From: Marinobacter pelagius
GTDB taxonomy: Bacteria; Pseudomonadota; Gammaproteobacteria; Pseudomonadales; Oleiphilaceae
Direction: 5' to 3'
NCBI RefSeq assembly: GCF_003315345.1
Contig: NZ_QNRO01000006.1
Span: 1 to 64,000 of the forward strand
DNA: 64,000 bases
Each line of letters opens with the position of its first letter. Position 1 is the stretch's first letter. Below are positions 44,228 to 54,956 of this stretch, piece after piece. Below the pieces are notes generated by a model. The model saw only the letters and a list, made by a program, of their open reading frames with translations, did not search any database and had not been told where the DNA came from. The position numbers and the translations under genes were made by a program.

Positions 44228-44809
44228 TCAGACAGTGACCAGGCCGGTAAAGCCCAGGAATGCCAGTGACATCAGTCCTGCGGTTACCATACCAATGGCG
44301 GCACCCCGGAAGGCAACCGGAACATCGGCCACCCCGATACGCTCACGCATGGCGGCAAACAGCACCAGCACCATGGAGAAACCGGCTGCTGCACCGAAAC
44401 CGTACAGGACAGACTCAACGAAGTTGTTGTTTTTATTCAGGTTAAGAAGTGCCACGCCGAGAACAGCGCAGTTGGTGGTGATCAGGGGCAGGAAAATGCC
44501 CAGAACCCGGTAGAGCAGCGGGCTGGTCTTTCGAACCACCATTTCGGTGAACTGGACCACCACCGCAATCACCAGGATGAAGGTGATGGTCTTCAGGAAC
44601 GCCAGATCCAGCGGTGCCAGCAGGTAGGTGTAGGCCAGGTAACTGCATACCGATGACAGGGTCAGCACAAACGTGGTGGCCAGGGACATACCCATGGCGG
44701 TCTCCAGTTTCCCGGACACGCCCATGAACGGGCACAGGCCCAGAAACTGAACCAGCACAAAATTGTTCACCAGTATGGTACTGACCAGTATCAGCAAATA
44801 CTCTGTCAT
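44228..44809 (-). CDS. rnfA: Rnf electron transport complex subunit A
   Basis: Integral membrane subunit homologous to RnfE/NqrE, six helices, 193 residues. Family segments [18 protein letters not shown] and [15 protein letters not shown] carry the Cys pair for the membrane iron centre. First gene of rnfABCDGE-nth. Only 25 bases separate it from the stop of metG, so the operon may be read partly from metG. Confidence 0.97.
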   Translation of the reverse strand: MTEYLLILVSTILVNNFVLVQFLGLCPFMGVSGKLETAMGMSLATTFVLTLSSVCSYLAYTYLLAPLDLAFLKTITFILVIAVVVQFTEMVVRKTSPLLYRVLGIFLPLITTNCAVLGVALLNLNKNNNFVESVLYGFGAAAGFSMVLVLFAAMRERIGVADVPVAFRGAAIGMVTAGLMSLAFLGFTGLVTV

Positions 44810-44834
44810 CGGAGCTGCTCTTCCTCGCGCTGCC

Positions 44835-46865
44835 TTACATTACCCGCATGCCCGGGGTGGCGCCGGAATCCGGAGAAAGAATGAAAATTTCCTTCCCGCC
44901 CGGGCCGGCTGCCAGGACCATGCCCTCGGACATGCCGAACTTCATTTTTCTCGGTTTCAGGTTGGCCACCATTACAGTCAGGCGGCCTTCCAGATCTTCC
45001 GGCTTGTAGGCAGACTTGATACCAGCAAACACGTTGCGTTCGCCATGTCCTACGTCAAGAGTCAGACGAAGGAGCTTGTCTGCACCTTCAACATGCTCGG
45101 CTTTGACAATTTTAACGACCCGAAGGTCCACTTTCGCGAAATCACCGAATTCTATCTCATCGCCAATCGGCTCAAGATTGGCAGCAGGTTCTGGCTGACC
45201 GGTCGCTGCAGGCAGTTCCTCTTTTGAGGCATCCAGCATCTTTTCGATCTGGGCCATGTCCACCCGGTTCATCAGCGGCTTGAACTTGTTGATACCGTGG
45301 TTCTCCAGCAGTTCAGCACGGTTGTTCCAGTCCAGTTTCGCATTCAGGAACGCCTCAGAGGCCTCGGCGGTTTTCGGCAGCACCGGCGCCAGGTAGGTCA
45401 TCAGGATACGGAACATGTTGATGGCATTGGTACAGATGGCCTGCAGGTTGTCGTCCTGGCCTTCCTGCTTGGCAATGACCCATGGCTGCTCATCGTTCAC
45501 GTACTGGTTGGCGATATCCGCCAGTTCCATGACCCGGCGCATGGCACGACCGAATTCACGGGCCTCGAAGAACTCCTCGATCTCCTTGCCGGCCTCGATG
45601 AATTCCTTCAGCTTGTCATGCTCGGTCACCTTGCCCAGCTGACCGTCAAAACGCTTGGTGATGAAGCCCGCGCTGCGGCTGGCGATGTTCACCACCTTGC
45701 CCACCAGATCCGAATTCACCCGCGCCGCGAAATCCTCCAGGTTCAGGTCCATGTCATCGACGCTGCCGGTGAGCTTGGCCGCAAAGTAATAGCGCAGGTA
45801 CTCCGGATTCAGATGATCCAGGTAGGTGCGCGCCATGATAAAGGTGCCACGGGACTTGGACATCTTCTTGCCATTGACGGTCACAAAGCCGTGGGCCCAG
45901 ACCGCGGTCGGTGTCCGGAAACCGGCATCGTGCAGCATGGACGGCCAGAACAGTGCGTGGAAATTGATGATGTCCTTGCCGATGAAGTGATAGACCTCAG
46001 CCTCGGAATCCGCCTTCCAGAAGTGCTCGAAATCAATGCCTTCGCGGTTGCACAGATTCTTGAAGCTGGCCAGGTAGCCGATGGGAGCGTCCAGCCAGAC
46101 ATAGAAGAACTTGCCCGGCGCATCCGGAATCTCGAAACCGAAGTAGGGCGCATCACGGCTGATATCCCATTCCTGCAGCCCGGCGTCCAGCCACTCGGCC
46201 AGTTTGTTCGCCACCTGGGGCTGCAGGGTGCCGCTGCGGGTCCACTTGGCCAGGAAATCGTGGAAATCCGGCAGCTTGAAGAAATAGTGCTCGGATTCCT
46301 TCTCCACCGGCGTGGCACCGGAGACCGCGGAGCGCGGATTGATCAGCTCGGCAGGTGTGTAGGTGGCACCACAGGCTTCACAGTTATCCCCGTACTGGTC
46401 TTCCGCCTTGCACTTCGGGCAGGTGCCCTTGATGAAACGGTCGGCCAGAAACATCTCCTTCTCCGGATCGAAGAACTGGGTGATCTTCCGGGTGGCGATA
46501 TGCCCGTTTTCCTGCAGCTGACGGTAGATGTACTCGGAGAAGTAACGGTTCTCCTCCGAGTGGGTGGAGTAATAATTGTTAAAGCGGATATGGAAGCCGG
46601 CAAAGTCTTCCTGGTGCTCATGGCTGATCCGGTCGATCAGCTGCTCCGGAGTAATCCCCTCCCGCTCGGCCCGCAGCATGATCGCGGTGCCGTGGGCATC
46701 GTCGGCGCAAACGTAGTAGCAGTTGTGGCCACGCATGTTCTGGTAGCGCACCCAGATATCGGTCTGAATGTACTCCAGCAGGTGACCCAGGTGGATCGGC
46801 CCGTTGGCATAGGGCAGGGCGCTGGTAACCAGAATATCGCGCTGATGCTTGCTCGCTTGCGTCAT
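44835..46865 (-). CDS. metG: Methionyl-tRNA synthetase
   Basis: Class I synthetase charging methionine to initiator and elongator tRNA(Met). 676 residues. The HIGH motif reads HLGH in [14 protein letters not shown]. The zinc knuckle has two CxxC pairs (CPKC and CEAC). The KMSKS loop is [14 protein letters not shown]-terminal tRNA-binding/dimerisation domain (about 575-676, [15 protein letters not shown]) is present. The frame extends to 46907, but the ATG at 46865 ([12 protein letters not shown]) fits the family. It diverges from mrp across 190 bases. Confidence 0.97.
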   Translation of the reverse strand: MTQASKHQRDILVTSALPYANGPIHLGHLLEYIQTDIWVRYQNMRGHNCYYVCADDAHGTAIMLRAEREGITPEQLIDRISHEHQEDFAGFHIRFNNYYSTHSEENRYFSEYIYRQLQENGHIATRKITQFFDPEKEMFLADRFIKGTCPKCKAEDQYGDNCEACGATYTPAELINPRSAVSGATPVEKESEHYFFKLPDFHDFLAKWTRSGTLQPQVANKLAEWLDAGLQEWDISRDAPYFGFEIPDAPGKFFYVWLDAPIGYLASFKNLCNREGIDFEHFWKADSEAEVYHFIGKDIINFHALFWPSMLHDAGFRTPTAVWAHGFVTVNGKKMSKSRGTFIMARTYLDHLNPEYLRYYFAAKLTGSVDDMDLNLEDFAARVNSDLVGKVVNIASRSAGFITKRFDGQLGKVTEHDKLKEFIEAGKEIEEFFEAREFGRAMRRVMELADIANQYVNDEQPWVIAKQEGQDDNLQAICTNAINMFRILMTYLAPVLPKTAEASEAFLNAKLDWNNRAELLENHGINKFKPLMNRVDMAQIEKMLDASKEELPAATGQPEPAANLEPIGDEIEFGDFAKVDLRVVKIVKAEHVEGADKLLRLTLDVGHGERNVFAGIKSAYKPEDLEGRLTVMVANLKPRKMKFGMSEGMVLAAGPGGKEIFILSPDSGATPGMRVM

Positions 46866-47055
46866 GGTGATGTCCGAACCTTCTGTTGGTAAGGGTTGGA
46901 AAGACAAAAACGGGGCCCTGGTGCAGATCCTGAATTGATTGCTCCAGGTAAAGACCCCATATGGTCAGAAACGGGCACAGATGATACCTTCCAAGCAGTA
47001 ATTTTTCACCTGAAACGCCCGTTTCCGTGTTCATGAGCTTATTCCGGAGAACCCG

Positions 47056-48156
47056 ATGACCCAGATTTCCCAGCAGGCCCTCGAAGCCGCTGTCCGCGAA
47101 TACCGGGACCCCTATCTCGAAAAGGACCTGTACGAACTCGGCGCCGTCAAAAATCTGAGCGCTGACGACAGCGGCAAAGTCACCCTCATGGTCGAGCTGC
47201 CGTACCCGTCCAAAGGCATTGCCGGAGCGCTCAAACAGATCGTCACCAACGCCCTGGAAAACATCGACGGCGTTGAGAGCGCAGACGTCCACGTCGGCCA
47301 GAAGATCCACTCCTACAAAGTCCAGAAAGACATCCCGTCGGTCCCCGGCGTCAAGAACATCATCGCCGTAGCCTCCGGCAAGGGCGGCGTCGGCAAATCC
47401 ACTACTGCCGTCAACCTGGCCCTCGCCCTCCAGGCCGAAGGCGCAAGAGTCGGCATCCTCGACGCCGACATCTACGGCCCAAGCATCGGCATGATGCTTG
47501 GCGTCCCCGAAGGCAAACGCCCGGATACCCGCGAAAACAAATATTTCGTCCCCATGGAAGCCCACGGCCTGCAAGCCAACTCCATGGCCTTCGTCGTCAC
47601 CGAGAAAACCCCCATGGTCTGGCGCGGCCCCATGGTCAGCGGCGCCGTGATGCAACTGCTCCAGCAAACTCTCTGGAACGAACTCGACTACCTCATCATC
47701 GACATGCCCCCGGGCACCGGCGACATCCAGCTCACCCTGGCCCAGAAAGTCCCGGTCACCGGCGCCGTCATCGTCACCACCCCCCAGGACATTGCCCTGC
47801 TGGACGGCAAGAAAGGCATCGAAATGTTCCGTAAAGTCGACATCCCGGTGCTGGGTGTGATCGAAAACATGAGCGTCCACATCTGCAGCAACTGCGGCCA
47901 CGAAGAACCCCTGTTCGGCCACGGCGGCGGCGAACGCATCGCCGCGGAATACGGCACCACGCTGCTGGGCCAGTTGCCGCTGCACATGACCATCCGGGAG
48001 CAGACCGACGGTGGCACTCCCTCTGTTATTGCCGAGCCGGATTCGGAAGTGGCGCGCCGTTATCGTGATATTGCCCGCCGGGTTGGGGCGGAGTTGTCTA
48101 CCCGAGAGCGTAACTTGTCTGGTTCGATCTCCAGTGTTTCCGTAACCGAACACTGA
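47056..48156 (+). CDS. apbC: Iron-sulfur cluster carrier protein Mrp/ApbC
   Basis: P-loop ATPase that binds and delivers 4Fe-4S clusters. 366 residues: an N-terminal MIP18/DUF59-like domain (about 1-80), then the deviant Walker A ASGKGGVGKSTTAVNLA (about 107-120), DADIYGPS, IDMPPGTGD, and the cluster-binding CxxC in ICSNCGHEEP. GGAGA lies eight bases before ATG. Codons end in C unusually often. Placement back-to-back with metG is common in gammaproteobacteria. Confidence 0.95.
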   Translation: MTQISQQALEAAVREYRDPYLEKDLYELGAVKNLSADDSGKVTLMVELPYPSKGIAGALKQIVTNALENIDGVESADVHVGQKIHSYKVQKDIPSVPGVKNIIAVASGKGGVGKSTTAVNLALALQAEGARVGILDADIYGPSIGMMLGVPEGKRPDTRENKYFVPMEAHGLQANSMAFVVTEKTPMVWRGPMVSGAVMQLLQQTLWNELDYLIIDMPPGTGDIQLTLAQKVPVTGAVIVTTPQDIALLDGKKGIEMFRKVDIPVLGVIENMSVHICSNCGHEEPLFGHGGGERIAAEYGTTLLGQLPLHMTIREQTDGGTPSVIAEPDSEVARRYRDIARRVGAELSTRERNLSGSISSVSVTEH

Positions 48157-48201
48157 TAACTGCCTGATGTGTGCGGCGGTCCAGTTGGAGGCATGATCGC
48201 G

Positions 48202-48304
48202 GCCATAGGGGCAGCCTTCCAAAAATGTTGGAGGCCAGGGATGGCCGGAAACAAGCGCACATGGACGTGCTCGTAGCGGTTTTTGGGAGGCTGTCCCTAT
48301 GGGC
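48202..48304 (-). repeat. Cloverleaf-like palindromic element, copy 3 (inverted)
   Basis: Outer arms 48204-48225 and 48280-48304 pair along about 22 bases with only transitions that would be G-U wobbles in RNA. Read on the minus strand the core matches copies 1 and 2: CGCTACGAGCAC, GTCCATGTGCGCTTG, then the hairpin GGCCATCCCTGGCC. It lies between mrp and dcd in the opposite orientation to copies 1 and 2. Confidence 0.87.
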
Positions 48305-48369
48305 GCAGCCCCCAAATCTTCAGGCCGGAGCCCCAAGCCGCAGCGCCCCAAGGCATGACCTCTACACTC

Positions 48370-48399
48370 TTCGACAGACTCCAGGCGAACAGGTAAACT
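48370..48399 (+). promoter_or_regulatory. Candidate promoter for dcd
   Basis: TTCGAC (48370-48375), an 18-base spacer and TAAACT (48394-48399), 37 bases before the dcd start. It is a moderate match, just downstream of the palindromic element. Confidence 0.35.
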
Positions 48400-48436
48400 A
48401 CGCCTCAATTTTTCCAGTGGAAACGAGATTTCACCA

Positions 48437-49003
48437 ATGAGCATCAAATCCGACAAGTGGATCCGCCGGATGTCCGAACAACACGGCATGATCGAACCGT
48501 TCGAACACGGACAGGTTCGCGAAACCGAAAAAGGTCGTGTCATCTCCTACGGAACCTCCAGCTACGGTTACGACGTCCGCTGCAGCAACGAATTCAAAAT
48601 CTTTACCAACGTCCACAGCGCCACCGTCGATCCCAAAAACTTCGACGACAACAGCTTCGTCAACTACACCGGTGACGTCTGCATCATTCCACCGAACTCC
48701 TTCGCCCTGGCCCGCACCGTCGAGTACTTCCGCATCCCGCGCAACGTACTCACCATCTGCCTGGGCAAGAGCACCTACGCGCGCTGCGGCATCATCGTCA
48801 ACGTCACCCCGCTGGAGCCGGAATGGGAAGGTCAGGTAACCCTGGAATTTTCCAACACCACCAACCTGCCGGCCAAGATCTACGCCAACGAAGGCGTTGC
48901 CCAGATGCTCTTTTTCGAATCCGACGAAGTCTGTGAAACCAGCTACAAAGACCGGGGCGGCAAATACCTGGGCCAGACCGGCGTGACCCTGCCCAGGACA
49001 TGA
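48437..49003 (+). CDS. dcd: dCTP deaminase
   Basis: Deaminates dCTP to dUTP, feeding thymidylate synthesis. 188 residues, a trimeric dUTPase-fold enzyme. Family segments: [15 protein letters not shown], the catalytic-loop [12 protein letters not shown] and [17 protein letters not shown] with the active-site Glu, and the C-terminal [11 protein letters not shown]. It overlaps the YjaG-family gene by four bases (ATGA). Confidence 0.97.
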   Translation: MSIKSDKWIRRMSEQHGMIEPFEHGQVRETEKGRVISYGTSSYGYDVRCSNEFKIFTNVHSATVDPKNFDDNSFVNYTGDVCIIPPNSFALARTVEYFRIPRNVLTICLGKSTYARCGIIVNVTPLEPEWEGQVTLEFSNTTNLPAKIYANEGVAQMLFFESDEVCETSYKDRGGKYLGQTGVTLPRT

Positions 49004-49599
49004 ACGCCAACCAGTTTCTCAAAGCCGTAGCACAACTGCAGGGATGGCGTGAATGCGCCTTCCTGCTGGCTCTCGCGGAACGCTCGTTCCCGAACTATGC
49101 CCTGTTTGCCGACGCCGTTGGCCTGAAAACGGCCGCCAAGATGCGCCAGCTCCTGGACCTGGCCTGGGACATGCTCCAGAAAGAGGCCAGCGAAGCCGCC
49201 ATTCCCCAGTTGCTGAGCAAACTCGAAACCCTGTCGCCCAACGTGGACGAGCACGACGCCTACGGTGTCTACCCCGCGTTCGATTTCTGCCAGTTGCTGG
49301 AACAGGCCCTGCTCAACCGCCTGAATCCCAACAAGCATCGGGCAACCGAGGCCTCCCAGCTGGCCACCGCAACGGTGATGAACTTCATCGAGATGTCCGA
49401 GGGCGAAGATCTGCCGGAAGATGAGCTGGTTCGCCTGCTCGATCATCACCCCCTGATGAAAGAAGACAAGATGTTCCAGCGGGACCTGGTGCTTGCACTG
49501 AAACGCCAGCGGGTTCCCAAGGAGTCTTTTATCGCCGAGTTGAAGGCACAAGCCGCCAACGACGGTGTCAGCAATCTCGGGATTGCCCTGGACAGCTAA
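49000..49599 (+). CDS. YjaG family protein (DUF416)
   Basis: 199 residues, mainly helical. Resemblance to E. coli YjaG is clear over the length: [41 protein letters not shown] and the C-terminal SNLGIAL. The function of the family is unknown. Translation is coupled to dcd by the ATGA overlap, which might hint at a nucleotide-related or housekeeping role but is weak evidence. Confidence 0.87.
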   Translation: MNANQFLKAVAQLQGWRECAFLLALAERSFPNYALFADAVGLKTAAKMRQLLDLAWDMLQKEASEAAIPQLLSKLETLSPNVDEHDAYGVYPAFDFCQLLEQALLNRLNPNKHRATEASQLATATVMNFIEMSEGEDLPEDELVRLLDHHPLMKEDKMFQRDLVLALKRQRVPKESFIAELKAQAANDGVSNLGIALDS

Positions 49600-49664
49600 A
49601 CAACCCTGCTGTCCGCGCTACACTTGATGTTAAACCCGTATGTCAGCCCTGATTGGATAGAGCC

Positions 49665-50942
49665 ATGAAACTCTCTGCTTTTGGTCGCAAATTCACCGCC
49701 GATGCCGGTATCACCTCCCTGATGGACGATCTGGGAAACGCCATGGCCTCCGGGGATGACATGATCATGATGGGTGGGGGGAATCCGGGTCATATCCCCG
49801 AAATCCAGCAGCGGGTTCAGGAAATCCTCGGAGATATGAGCCGGAACGAGGACGACGTTCGGCGTCTGGTCGGCGTCTACGATCCGCCTCAGGGCGAGAA
49901 ACAGTTTATTGCCTCGCTGGCGGGCCTGCTCAACCGGGAGTATGGCTGGGGGCTCAAGCCCGAAAACATTGCCCTGACCAACGGCAGCCAGGCCGCCTTC
50001 TTCATGCTGTTCAACATGTTTGGCGGCGATTACGGCGACGGCCACCGCAAACACATCCTGCTGCCCCTGGCGCCGGAGTATATCGGTTATGCCGATGCCG
50101 GCATCGAGCCGGAACTGTTCCGGGCCGTGCAGCCGGATATCTCCTTCACCGATGCCCACGAGTTCAAGTACCGGGTGGACTTCGATGCAGTGGAAGTCAC
50201 CGGCGAGACCGGGGCAATCTGCGTGTCACGCCCGACCAACCCCACCGGCAACGTCATCACCGACGGCGAACTGGCCCGGTTGGAAGTCATGGCCAGGCAA
50301 CACGACATTCCCCTGATTGTCGATGGGGCCTATGGCACGCCGTTCCCGAGCCTGTTGTTTGTGGATGCACACCCGACCTGGAACGAGCAGATTATTCTCT
50401 GCCTCAGCCTGTCGAAGCTCGGCCTGCCGGCGGCACGAACCGGCATCGTCATCGCTGCGGAGCCGATCATCAAGGCCCTGTCCGGCATCAATGCGATCCT
50501 GAACCTGGCTACTGGCAGTTTCGGTGCGATGCTGGCCGAACCTCTGGTGCGATCCGGGGAAATCCTGTCCCTGAGCCGGGATGTGGTCTGCCCCTTCTAC
50601 AAGGCCAAGATGGAAAAGGCAGTTGCCGCGTTCCGGGACGCCATGGGCGAGGACAGCTGCCGCTGGTATATCCACAAACCCGAAGGTGCGATGTTCCTGT
50701 GGTTATGGTTCCCGGATCTGCCCATCTCCAGTCTGGAGCTGTATCAGCGACTGAAGAGCAGGGGTGTGCTGGTGGTATCCGGCCACTACTTCTTCCCGGG
50801 CTTGCCGGAGGATGGCTGGCGCCACCGCCACGAATGCCTGCGGGTGACCTATTCCCAGGATGATGAGCGGGTGGCTGAAGGTCTCCGGATCATTGCGGAC
50901 GAAGTGAAAACGGTGTGGGCCGAGGCCGGAAAGAGGGCTTAA
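49665..50942 (+). CDS. avtA: Valine--pyruvate aminotransferase
   Basis: PLP fold-type I aminotransferase making valine and alanine. 425 residues. FGRKFTADAGITSLMDDLG and MMGGGNPGHIPEIQ match AvtA; the PLP Lys is in CLSLSKLGLPAARTG (about residue 251). A TTG at 49653 is in frame, but the ATG at 49665 gives the family N-terminus. It converges on the DUF3108 gene, sharing the four bases TTAA as both stop codons. Confidence 0.93.
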   Translation: MKLSAFGRKFTADAGITSLMDDLGNAMASGDDMIMMGGGNPGHIPEIQQRVQEILGDMSRNEDDVRRLVGVYDPPQGEKQFIASLAGLLNREYGWGLKPENIALTNGSQAAFFMLFNMFGGDYGDGHRKHILLPLAPEYIGYADAGIEPELFRAVQPDISFTDAHEFKYRVDFDAVEVTGETGAICVSRPTNPTGNVITDGELARLEVMARQHDIPLIVDGAYGTPFPSLLFVDAHPTWNEQIILCLSLSKLGLPAARTGIVIAAEPIIKALSGINAILNLATGSFGAMLAEPLVRSGEILSLSRDVVCPFYKAKMEKAVAAFRDAMGEDSCRWYIHKPEGAMFLWLWFPDLPISSLELYQRLKSRGVLVVSGHYFFPGLPEDGWRHRHECLRVTYSQDDERVAEGLRIIADEVKTVWAEAGKRA

Positions 50943-51691
50943 TTGCCCAGCTCTAAGTCTTGCAGGCGCAGTTCATAGCGGCTGCCGTCGGGTTCAATCT
51001 GCAGCAGGCGTGACAGCAGAAAATTCTGTCGTGGATCGAACCACATCAGGGTCTGGCGCCGGGCATTCTCGCCCCGGACCTTCTCTGCCTTGAGCAGGGT
51101 GATGGTGTCACCATTGGTGGATACCCGCTCTTCGTCGATAACGGCAAACTTTTCTTCATCGTAGTCACCGCCGTCGATCACCTGGTAGCTCATGTCCCTC
51201 ATGCCGGCCTTGATGTCCTGGCGGAGCTGCAACTGGAAACCGAGCGGGTCCAGGGCGCCTTCCTTCAGGGGTATTTCAAAGCTTTTATCACGATAGCTGC
51301 CGGTGGCGATTCCCTTGTCCCAGTCGAAATCGATGGACTGTTTCCGGTCTCTGATGAAAACGCCGGAAAGGTGGTAGCGGTAACGCAAGGGGATAACCTG
51401 ACCATTCTCCCATTTCAGTACCAGGGATTCATCGATGTCGGCAATAAAGGAGTCGACATCGGTACGATAAAGCCAGATGCCGTTGCCTTGGGGGGTCAGG
51501 CTGCGCACGGCGGCGCCGTTGATCTCGAGGCCCTTGTCCATGGCGGCGGTATAGCTCGCCCTGTAGGGTATCAGCTCCGAAGTCGGTTCCTGTGCCGGGG
51601 CGGCAACAGGCAGGAGCAGCAGAGCCAGCAAGGCCAGCCGACGGAGTGCAGGGGGGGTGCCGTGTCTTCTGAATAGTCCTGACATGCGCAT
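50939..51691 (-). CDS. DUF3108 family exported protein
   Basis: 250 residues. A Sec signal peptide (RRLALLALLLLPVAAPAQ) is followed by a beta-rich DUF3108 domain (YRASYTAAMDKGLEINGAA, LSGVFIRDRKQSIDFDWDKG, DPLGFQLQLRQDI). Such proteins are predicted to sit in the periplasm or outer membrane; their function is unknown. The frame continues upstream to 51826 inside purN; the ATG at 51691 (or 51685) with GAAGG upstream is preferred. Last gene of purM-purN-DUF3108, 73 bases after purN. Confidence 0.87.
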   Translation of the reverse strand: MRMSGLFRRHGTPPALRRLALLALLLLPVAAPAQEPTSELIPYRASYTAAMDKGLEINGAAVRSLTPQGNGIWLYRTDVDSFIADIDESLVLKWENGQVIPLRYRYHLSGVFIRDRKQSIDFDWDKGIATGSYRDKSFEIPLKEGALDPLGFQLQLRQDIKAGMRDMSYQVIDGGDYDEEKFAVIDEERVSTNGDTITLLKAEKVRGENARRQTLMWFDPRQNFLLSRLLQIEPDGSRYELRLQDLELGN

Positions 51692-51764
51692 GAGCCAAAC
51701 CTTCAAACTGTCAAAGTCAGCGACAGTGTAGTCGCTCCCGGACGGCGTGAGGATGACAATCTGT

Positions 51765-52427
51765 TCAGTTGTCGGGTAGCCGCATCGGGGCTTTGAGGAT
51801 ATCGCCGTCGAACAGGATGTAGTCACTGCCCAGTTGGATGCGACCCTCGCAGAACCAGCGAATCACGATCGGATACAGGATATGTTCCTTCTCCTGCACC
51901 TTCTCCGCCAGGGATTCCGGGGTGTCGTCCGGGGCCACCTGAACTTCCGCCTGGGCGATCACCGGGCCGCCATCCAGTTCTTCGGTGACGAAGTGCACGG
52001 ACACTCCGTGGATGTCATCACCCGCTTCGATGGCGCGTTGGTGGGTGTTGAGCCCCGTGTACTTGGGCAGGAGCGACGGATGGATATTGAGCATCTTGCC
52101 CCGGAAGGTGCGCACGAAGTCCGTGGTCAGGATCCGCATGAAGCCTGCCAAGACGATGAGGTCGGGGTTGTGGCGGCGAATCTCCGCCATCAGTGCGGCA
52201 TCAAACTCTTCCCGGCTGTCGAAACCCTTGTGATCGACCACAAAGGTTTCGATGTTGGCCTGGGCTGCCCGCTCGAGGGCAAAGGCCCCCGGGCGGTTGG
52301 AGCCCACGGCAGTGATCTGGCCGGGAAAGTCCCGTTCCCGGCCGGCATCAATCAGCGCCTGCAGGTTGGTGCCGCTGCCGGAAACGAGTACGAGGATTTT
52401 GGGCAGTGGAGCCGGATCTGCCTTCAT
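51765..52427 (-). CDS. purN: Phosphoribosylglycinamide formyltransferase
   Basis: Third step of purine synthesis: formyl transfer from 10-formyl-tetrahydrofolate to GAR. 220 residues. [14 protein letters not shown] at the N-terminus, the catalytic Asn/His pair in [12 protein letters not shown], and the Asp in [15 protein letters not shown] are present. It overlaps purM by four bases (ATGA) and is read with it. Confidence 0.97.
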   Translation of the reverse strand: MKADPAPLPKILVLVSGSGTNLQALIDAGRERDFPGQITAVGSNRPGAFALERAAQANIETFVVDHKGFDSREEFDAALMAEIRRHNPDLIVLAGFMRILTTDFVRTFRGKMLNIHPSLLPKYTGLNTHQRAIEAGDDIHGVSVHFVTEELDGGPVIAQAEVQVAPDDTPESLAEKVQEKEHILYPIVIRWFCEGRIQLGSDYILFDGDILKAPMRLPDN

Positions 52428-53488
52428 GCTGACAGCAGCCCTGGCGCGTAACGAACCACCGCATCTGCTTGTGCATCATCGGCGCTCTCGATAACGCCCA
52501 CCTGCCAGGCCTTTTCACCCATGGCACTGAGGGTATCCAGGGCCAGGTCTTTCTGGTTGGCCGGAACACAGACAATCATACCGATGCCGCAATTGAAGGT
52601 GCGATACATTTCCTCAATGGCAACGCCGCCGGCATCTTTCAGCCAGTGGAAAACCGGAGGCAGCTCCCAGCTCTCGGTATCAATCGCTGCAATGCTGCCG
52701 TTTGGCAGTACCCTGGGGATATTCTCCGGCAGGCCGCCACCGGTAATGTGGGAGAGCGCACGGACATCCACCTCGCGAATCAGCTGCAGCAGGTTCTTGA
52801 CGTAGATCCGGGTCGGAGCCATCAGAGCGTTGGCCAGAGTGGTGTCACCCATGGGCTGGTCGAGATCGGCCTTGCTCACCTCCAGGATCTTGCGGATCAG
52901 GGAGTAACCGTTGGAGTGGGGACCGGAGGAGCCCAGTGCCAGCAGCACATCGCCGGCCTGCACACGGCTGCCGTCAATGATTTCGCTGCGTTCTGCCACG
53001 CCGACACAGAATCCTGCCAGATCGTAATCTTCGCCTTCATACATGCCCGGCATCTCGGCGGTCTCGCCACCCACCAGGGCGCATCCGGCCTGCTCGCAGC
53101 CCTCGCCAATGCCCGAAACAACCTGGGCCGCCACCTCAACGTTCAGTTTGCCGGTGGCGTAATAATCCAGGAAGAACAATGGCTCGGCGCCACCAACGAC
53201 CAGATCGTTAACGCACATGGCCACCAGGTCAATGCCGATGCTGTCATGCTTTTCGAGCTGCATGGCAAGGCGAAGTTTGGTGCCAACGCCGTCTGTGCCG
53301 GAGACCAGCACCGGTTCGTTGTAGCCGGCGGGGATCGCCACCATGGCGCCGAAGCCGCCAAGGCCGCCAAGCACTTCCGGCCGGCGGGTGCGGGCGGCGG
53401 TATCCTTGATCCGGTTGACGAGATCGTTACCCGCGTCGATGTCAACGCCGGCGTCGCGGTAAGTCAGGGAGGGCTTCTGTTCGCTCAT
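52424..53488 (-). CDS. purM: Phosphoribosylformylglycinamidine cyclo-ligase
   Basis: ATP-dependent ring closure giving aminoimidazole ribotide. 354 residues. [22 protein letters not shown] and the [12 protein letters not shown] nucleotide-binding motif are typical; [23 protein letters not shown] and [11 protein letters not shown] follow. First gene of purM-purN-DUF3108, diverging from DUF2066, the arrangement seen in Pseudomonas. Confidence 0.97.
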   Translation of the reverse strand: MSEQKPSLTYRDAGVDIDAGNDLVNRIKDTAARTRRPEVLGGLGGFGAMVAIPAGYNEPVLVSGTDGVGTKLRLAMQLEKHDSIGIDLVAMCVNDLVVGGAEPLFFLDYYATGKLNVEVAAQVVSGIGEGCEQAGCALVGGETAEMPGMYEGEDYDLAGFCVGVAERSEIIDGSRVQAGDVLLALGSSGPHSNGYSLIRKILEVSKADLDQPMGDTTLANALMAPTRIYVKNLLQLIREVDVRALSHITGGGLPENIPRVLPNGSIAAIDTESWELPPVFHWLKDAGGVAIEEMYRTFNCGIGMIVCVPANQKDLALDTLSAMGEKAWQVGVIESADDAQADAVVRYAPGLLSA

Positions 53489-53600
53489 GGTGATTTATGG
53501 CCATTGGCAAAAGTGGGACAGGCCGCGGATTTTAACAGCTACTCACTGTATAGGCCATGGTGTATCCTATGCGCCATCCATGCGAACACCAGGGTGATTC

Positions 53601-54935
53601 ATGTCAGTAAAAGGACAATACTTGGCGCGGGTATCCAGGGCTGCCGTGCGGGCGGCCGTTTTGTTAATGGGCTTAGCCTTTCTGGGTGCGCCGGCTCAGG
53701 CAGTAACAGTCTCCGGGCTCTATTCCGTCGAGGTACCGGTGGACGGCTCCTCATCAGCGCAGTTGCAGCAGGGTTATGCCGAGGGGCTGCGCCGGGTGCT
53801 GGTGCGGGTCTCCGGAAGCCGGGACGTGCTGGCACGGGACGGCGTTCAGTCGGTGCTTGCCGAGGCGGAATCGCTGCTGCTTTCGTACCAGTTTCTCCGT
53901 GGAGACGACGGCGGCAACCGCTTGCAGATGTCGTTCGGGGCGGTTGGCGTAAACCGTGCCCTGGCTTCCATCGATGCGCCGGTATGGGGCGCTAACCGGC
54001 CCCTGACCCTGGCCTGGATCGCAGTCGAGGAACGGGGTTCCCGTCGCCTGATCACGGAAGGTGGCGAACCTGACCAGTGGCAGTCGGCCTTTGCGCAGGC
54101 GGCCAGCGAGCGGGGACTGCCGATAGCGCTTCCTCCCGAGAACCTCCGGGGTGACCGGGAGTTACTGTCCGAGATCTGGGGCCAGTTTGTCGGCCGTGTT
54201 CGCTCCTCCGCCCCGGACACCAGCCACGATGTGATGGCCTTGGTCCGGGTTAGCCAGAGTGGCGGCCAGTGGCGTGCCGGGTGGGTGTTTGACGGCATGG
54301 CCATGGAGGGTGGCGAGGAATCGGTCACCGCACCGAATCCGCGTGCCCTTGCCCAGGCTGTGATTGACCGTTGGGCAGACCGCTACGCCGGCCGTTATGC
54401 GGTAGCTGCCGGCGAAGTCGGTGATCTTCCCCAGGTCGATATCGTGGTGCAGGGCATCCAGTCCGTCGAGGATTACGGCAAGGTCACCGGTATTCTTGAA
54501 GGGTTCACCCCGGTTCAGGCGGTGGGCGCCTCGCGGGTCAAGGGCGATCAGCTGACCCTGCGGGTCACCTTCAGTGGCGAACTGGATCAGCTCAAGGAAT
54601 ATGTTGCGCTGGATCCCCGTTTTATCCCCCTGGATGCCGGTTCCTTTGTGCCCGAGCCGGAGCCAGAGAGCTCTGAGTCTCTGCCGGAGAGCCCGGAAAC
54701 TCAGGGGGAGGCGGACTCCGCTTCTGAAGCCGAAGCGGCGCCGGAAACCAGGGTTGAGAGTGGTGCCGGGGCCATGGACAATGCCGCCAGTGGACAGACG
54801 GCAGATGCCGAGCCTGTTTCCGGGGACCTGCCACTGGACTCGGAGGGCGCGGAACAGGCATTCGAGTCACTGTACCAGTTGCTGTACTACCGGTGGCAGC
54901 CGTCACCAGCCATTGGAAATGGTGTAGAAGAGTAA
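53601..54935 (+). CDS. DUF2066 family exported protein
   Basis: 444 residues with a signal peptide (VLLMGLAFLGAPAQA, cleavage near residue 35). The conserved DUF2066 part (about 36-340) includes VSGLYSVEVPVDGSSS and GYAEGLRRVLVRVSGSRDV. A C-terminal stretch (about 350-425) is low-complexity, rich in Glu, Ser, Pro and Ala. Consistently found beside purM in gammaproteobacteria; function unknown. The C-terminal tail is probably disordered. Confidence 0.88.
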   Translation: MSVKGQYLARVSRAAVRAAVLLMGLAFLGAPAQAVTVSGLYSVEVPVDGSSSAQLQQGYAEGLRRVLVRVSGSRDVLARDGVQSVLAEAESLLLSYQFLRGDDGGNRLQMSFGAVGVNRALASIDAPVWGANRPLTLAWIAVEERGSRRLITEGGEPDQWQSAFAQAASERGLPIALPPENLRGDRELLSEIWGQFVGRVRSSAPDTSHDVMALVRVSQSGGQWRAGWVFDGMAMEGGEESVTAPNPRALAQAVIDRWADRYAGRYAVAAGEVGDLPQVDIVVQGIQSVEDYGKVTGILEGFTPVQAVGASRVKGDQLTLRVTFSGELDQLKEYVALDPRFIPLDAGSFVPEPEPESSESLPESPETQGEADSASEAEAAPETRVESGAGAMDNAASGQTADAEPVSGDLPLDSEGAEQAFESLYQLLYYRWQPSPAIGNGVEE

Positions 54936-54956
54936 GGCGTTACCGGAGGGAGCCTT

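Noticed and set aside
46618..48543. A 641-codon minus-strand open frame opposite mrp and the start of dcd
   Set aside because: It runs through the strong mrp coding frame, the intergenic element and into dcd; composition is Gly/Asp/Phe-rich shadow sequence.
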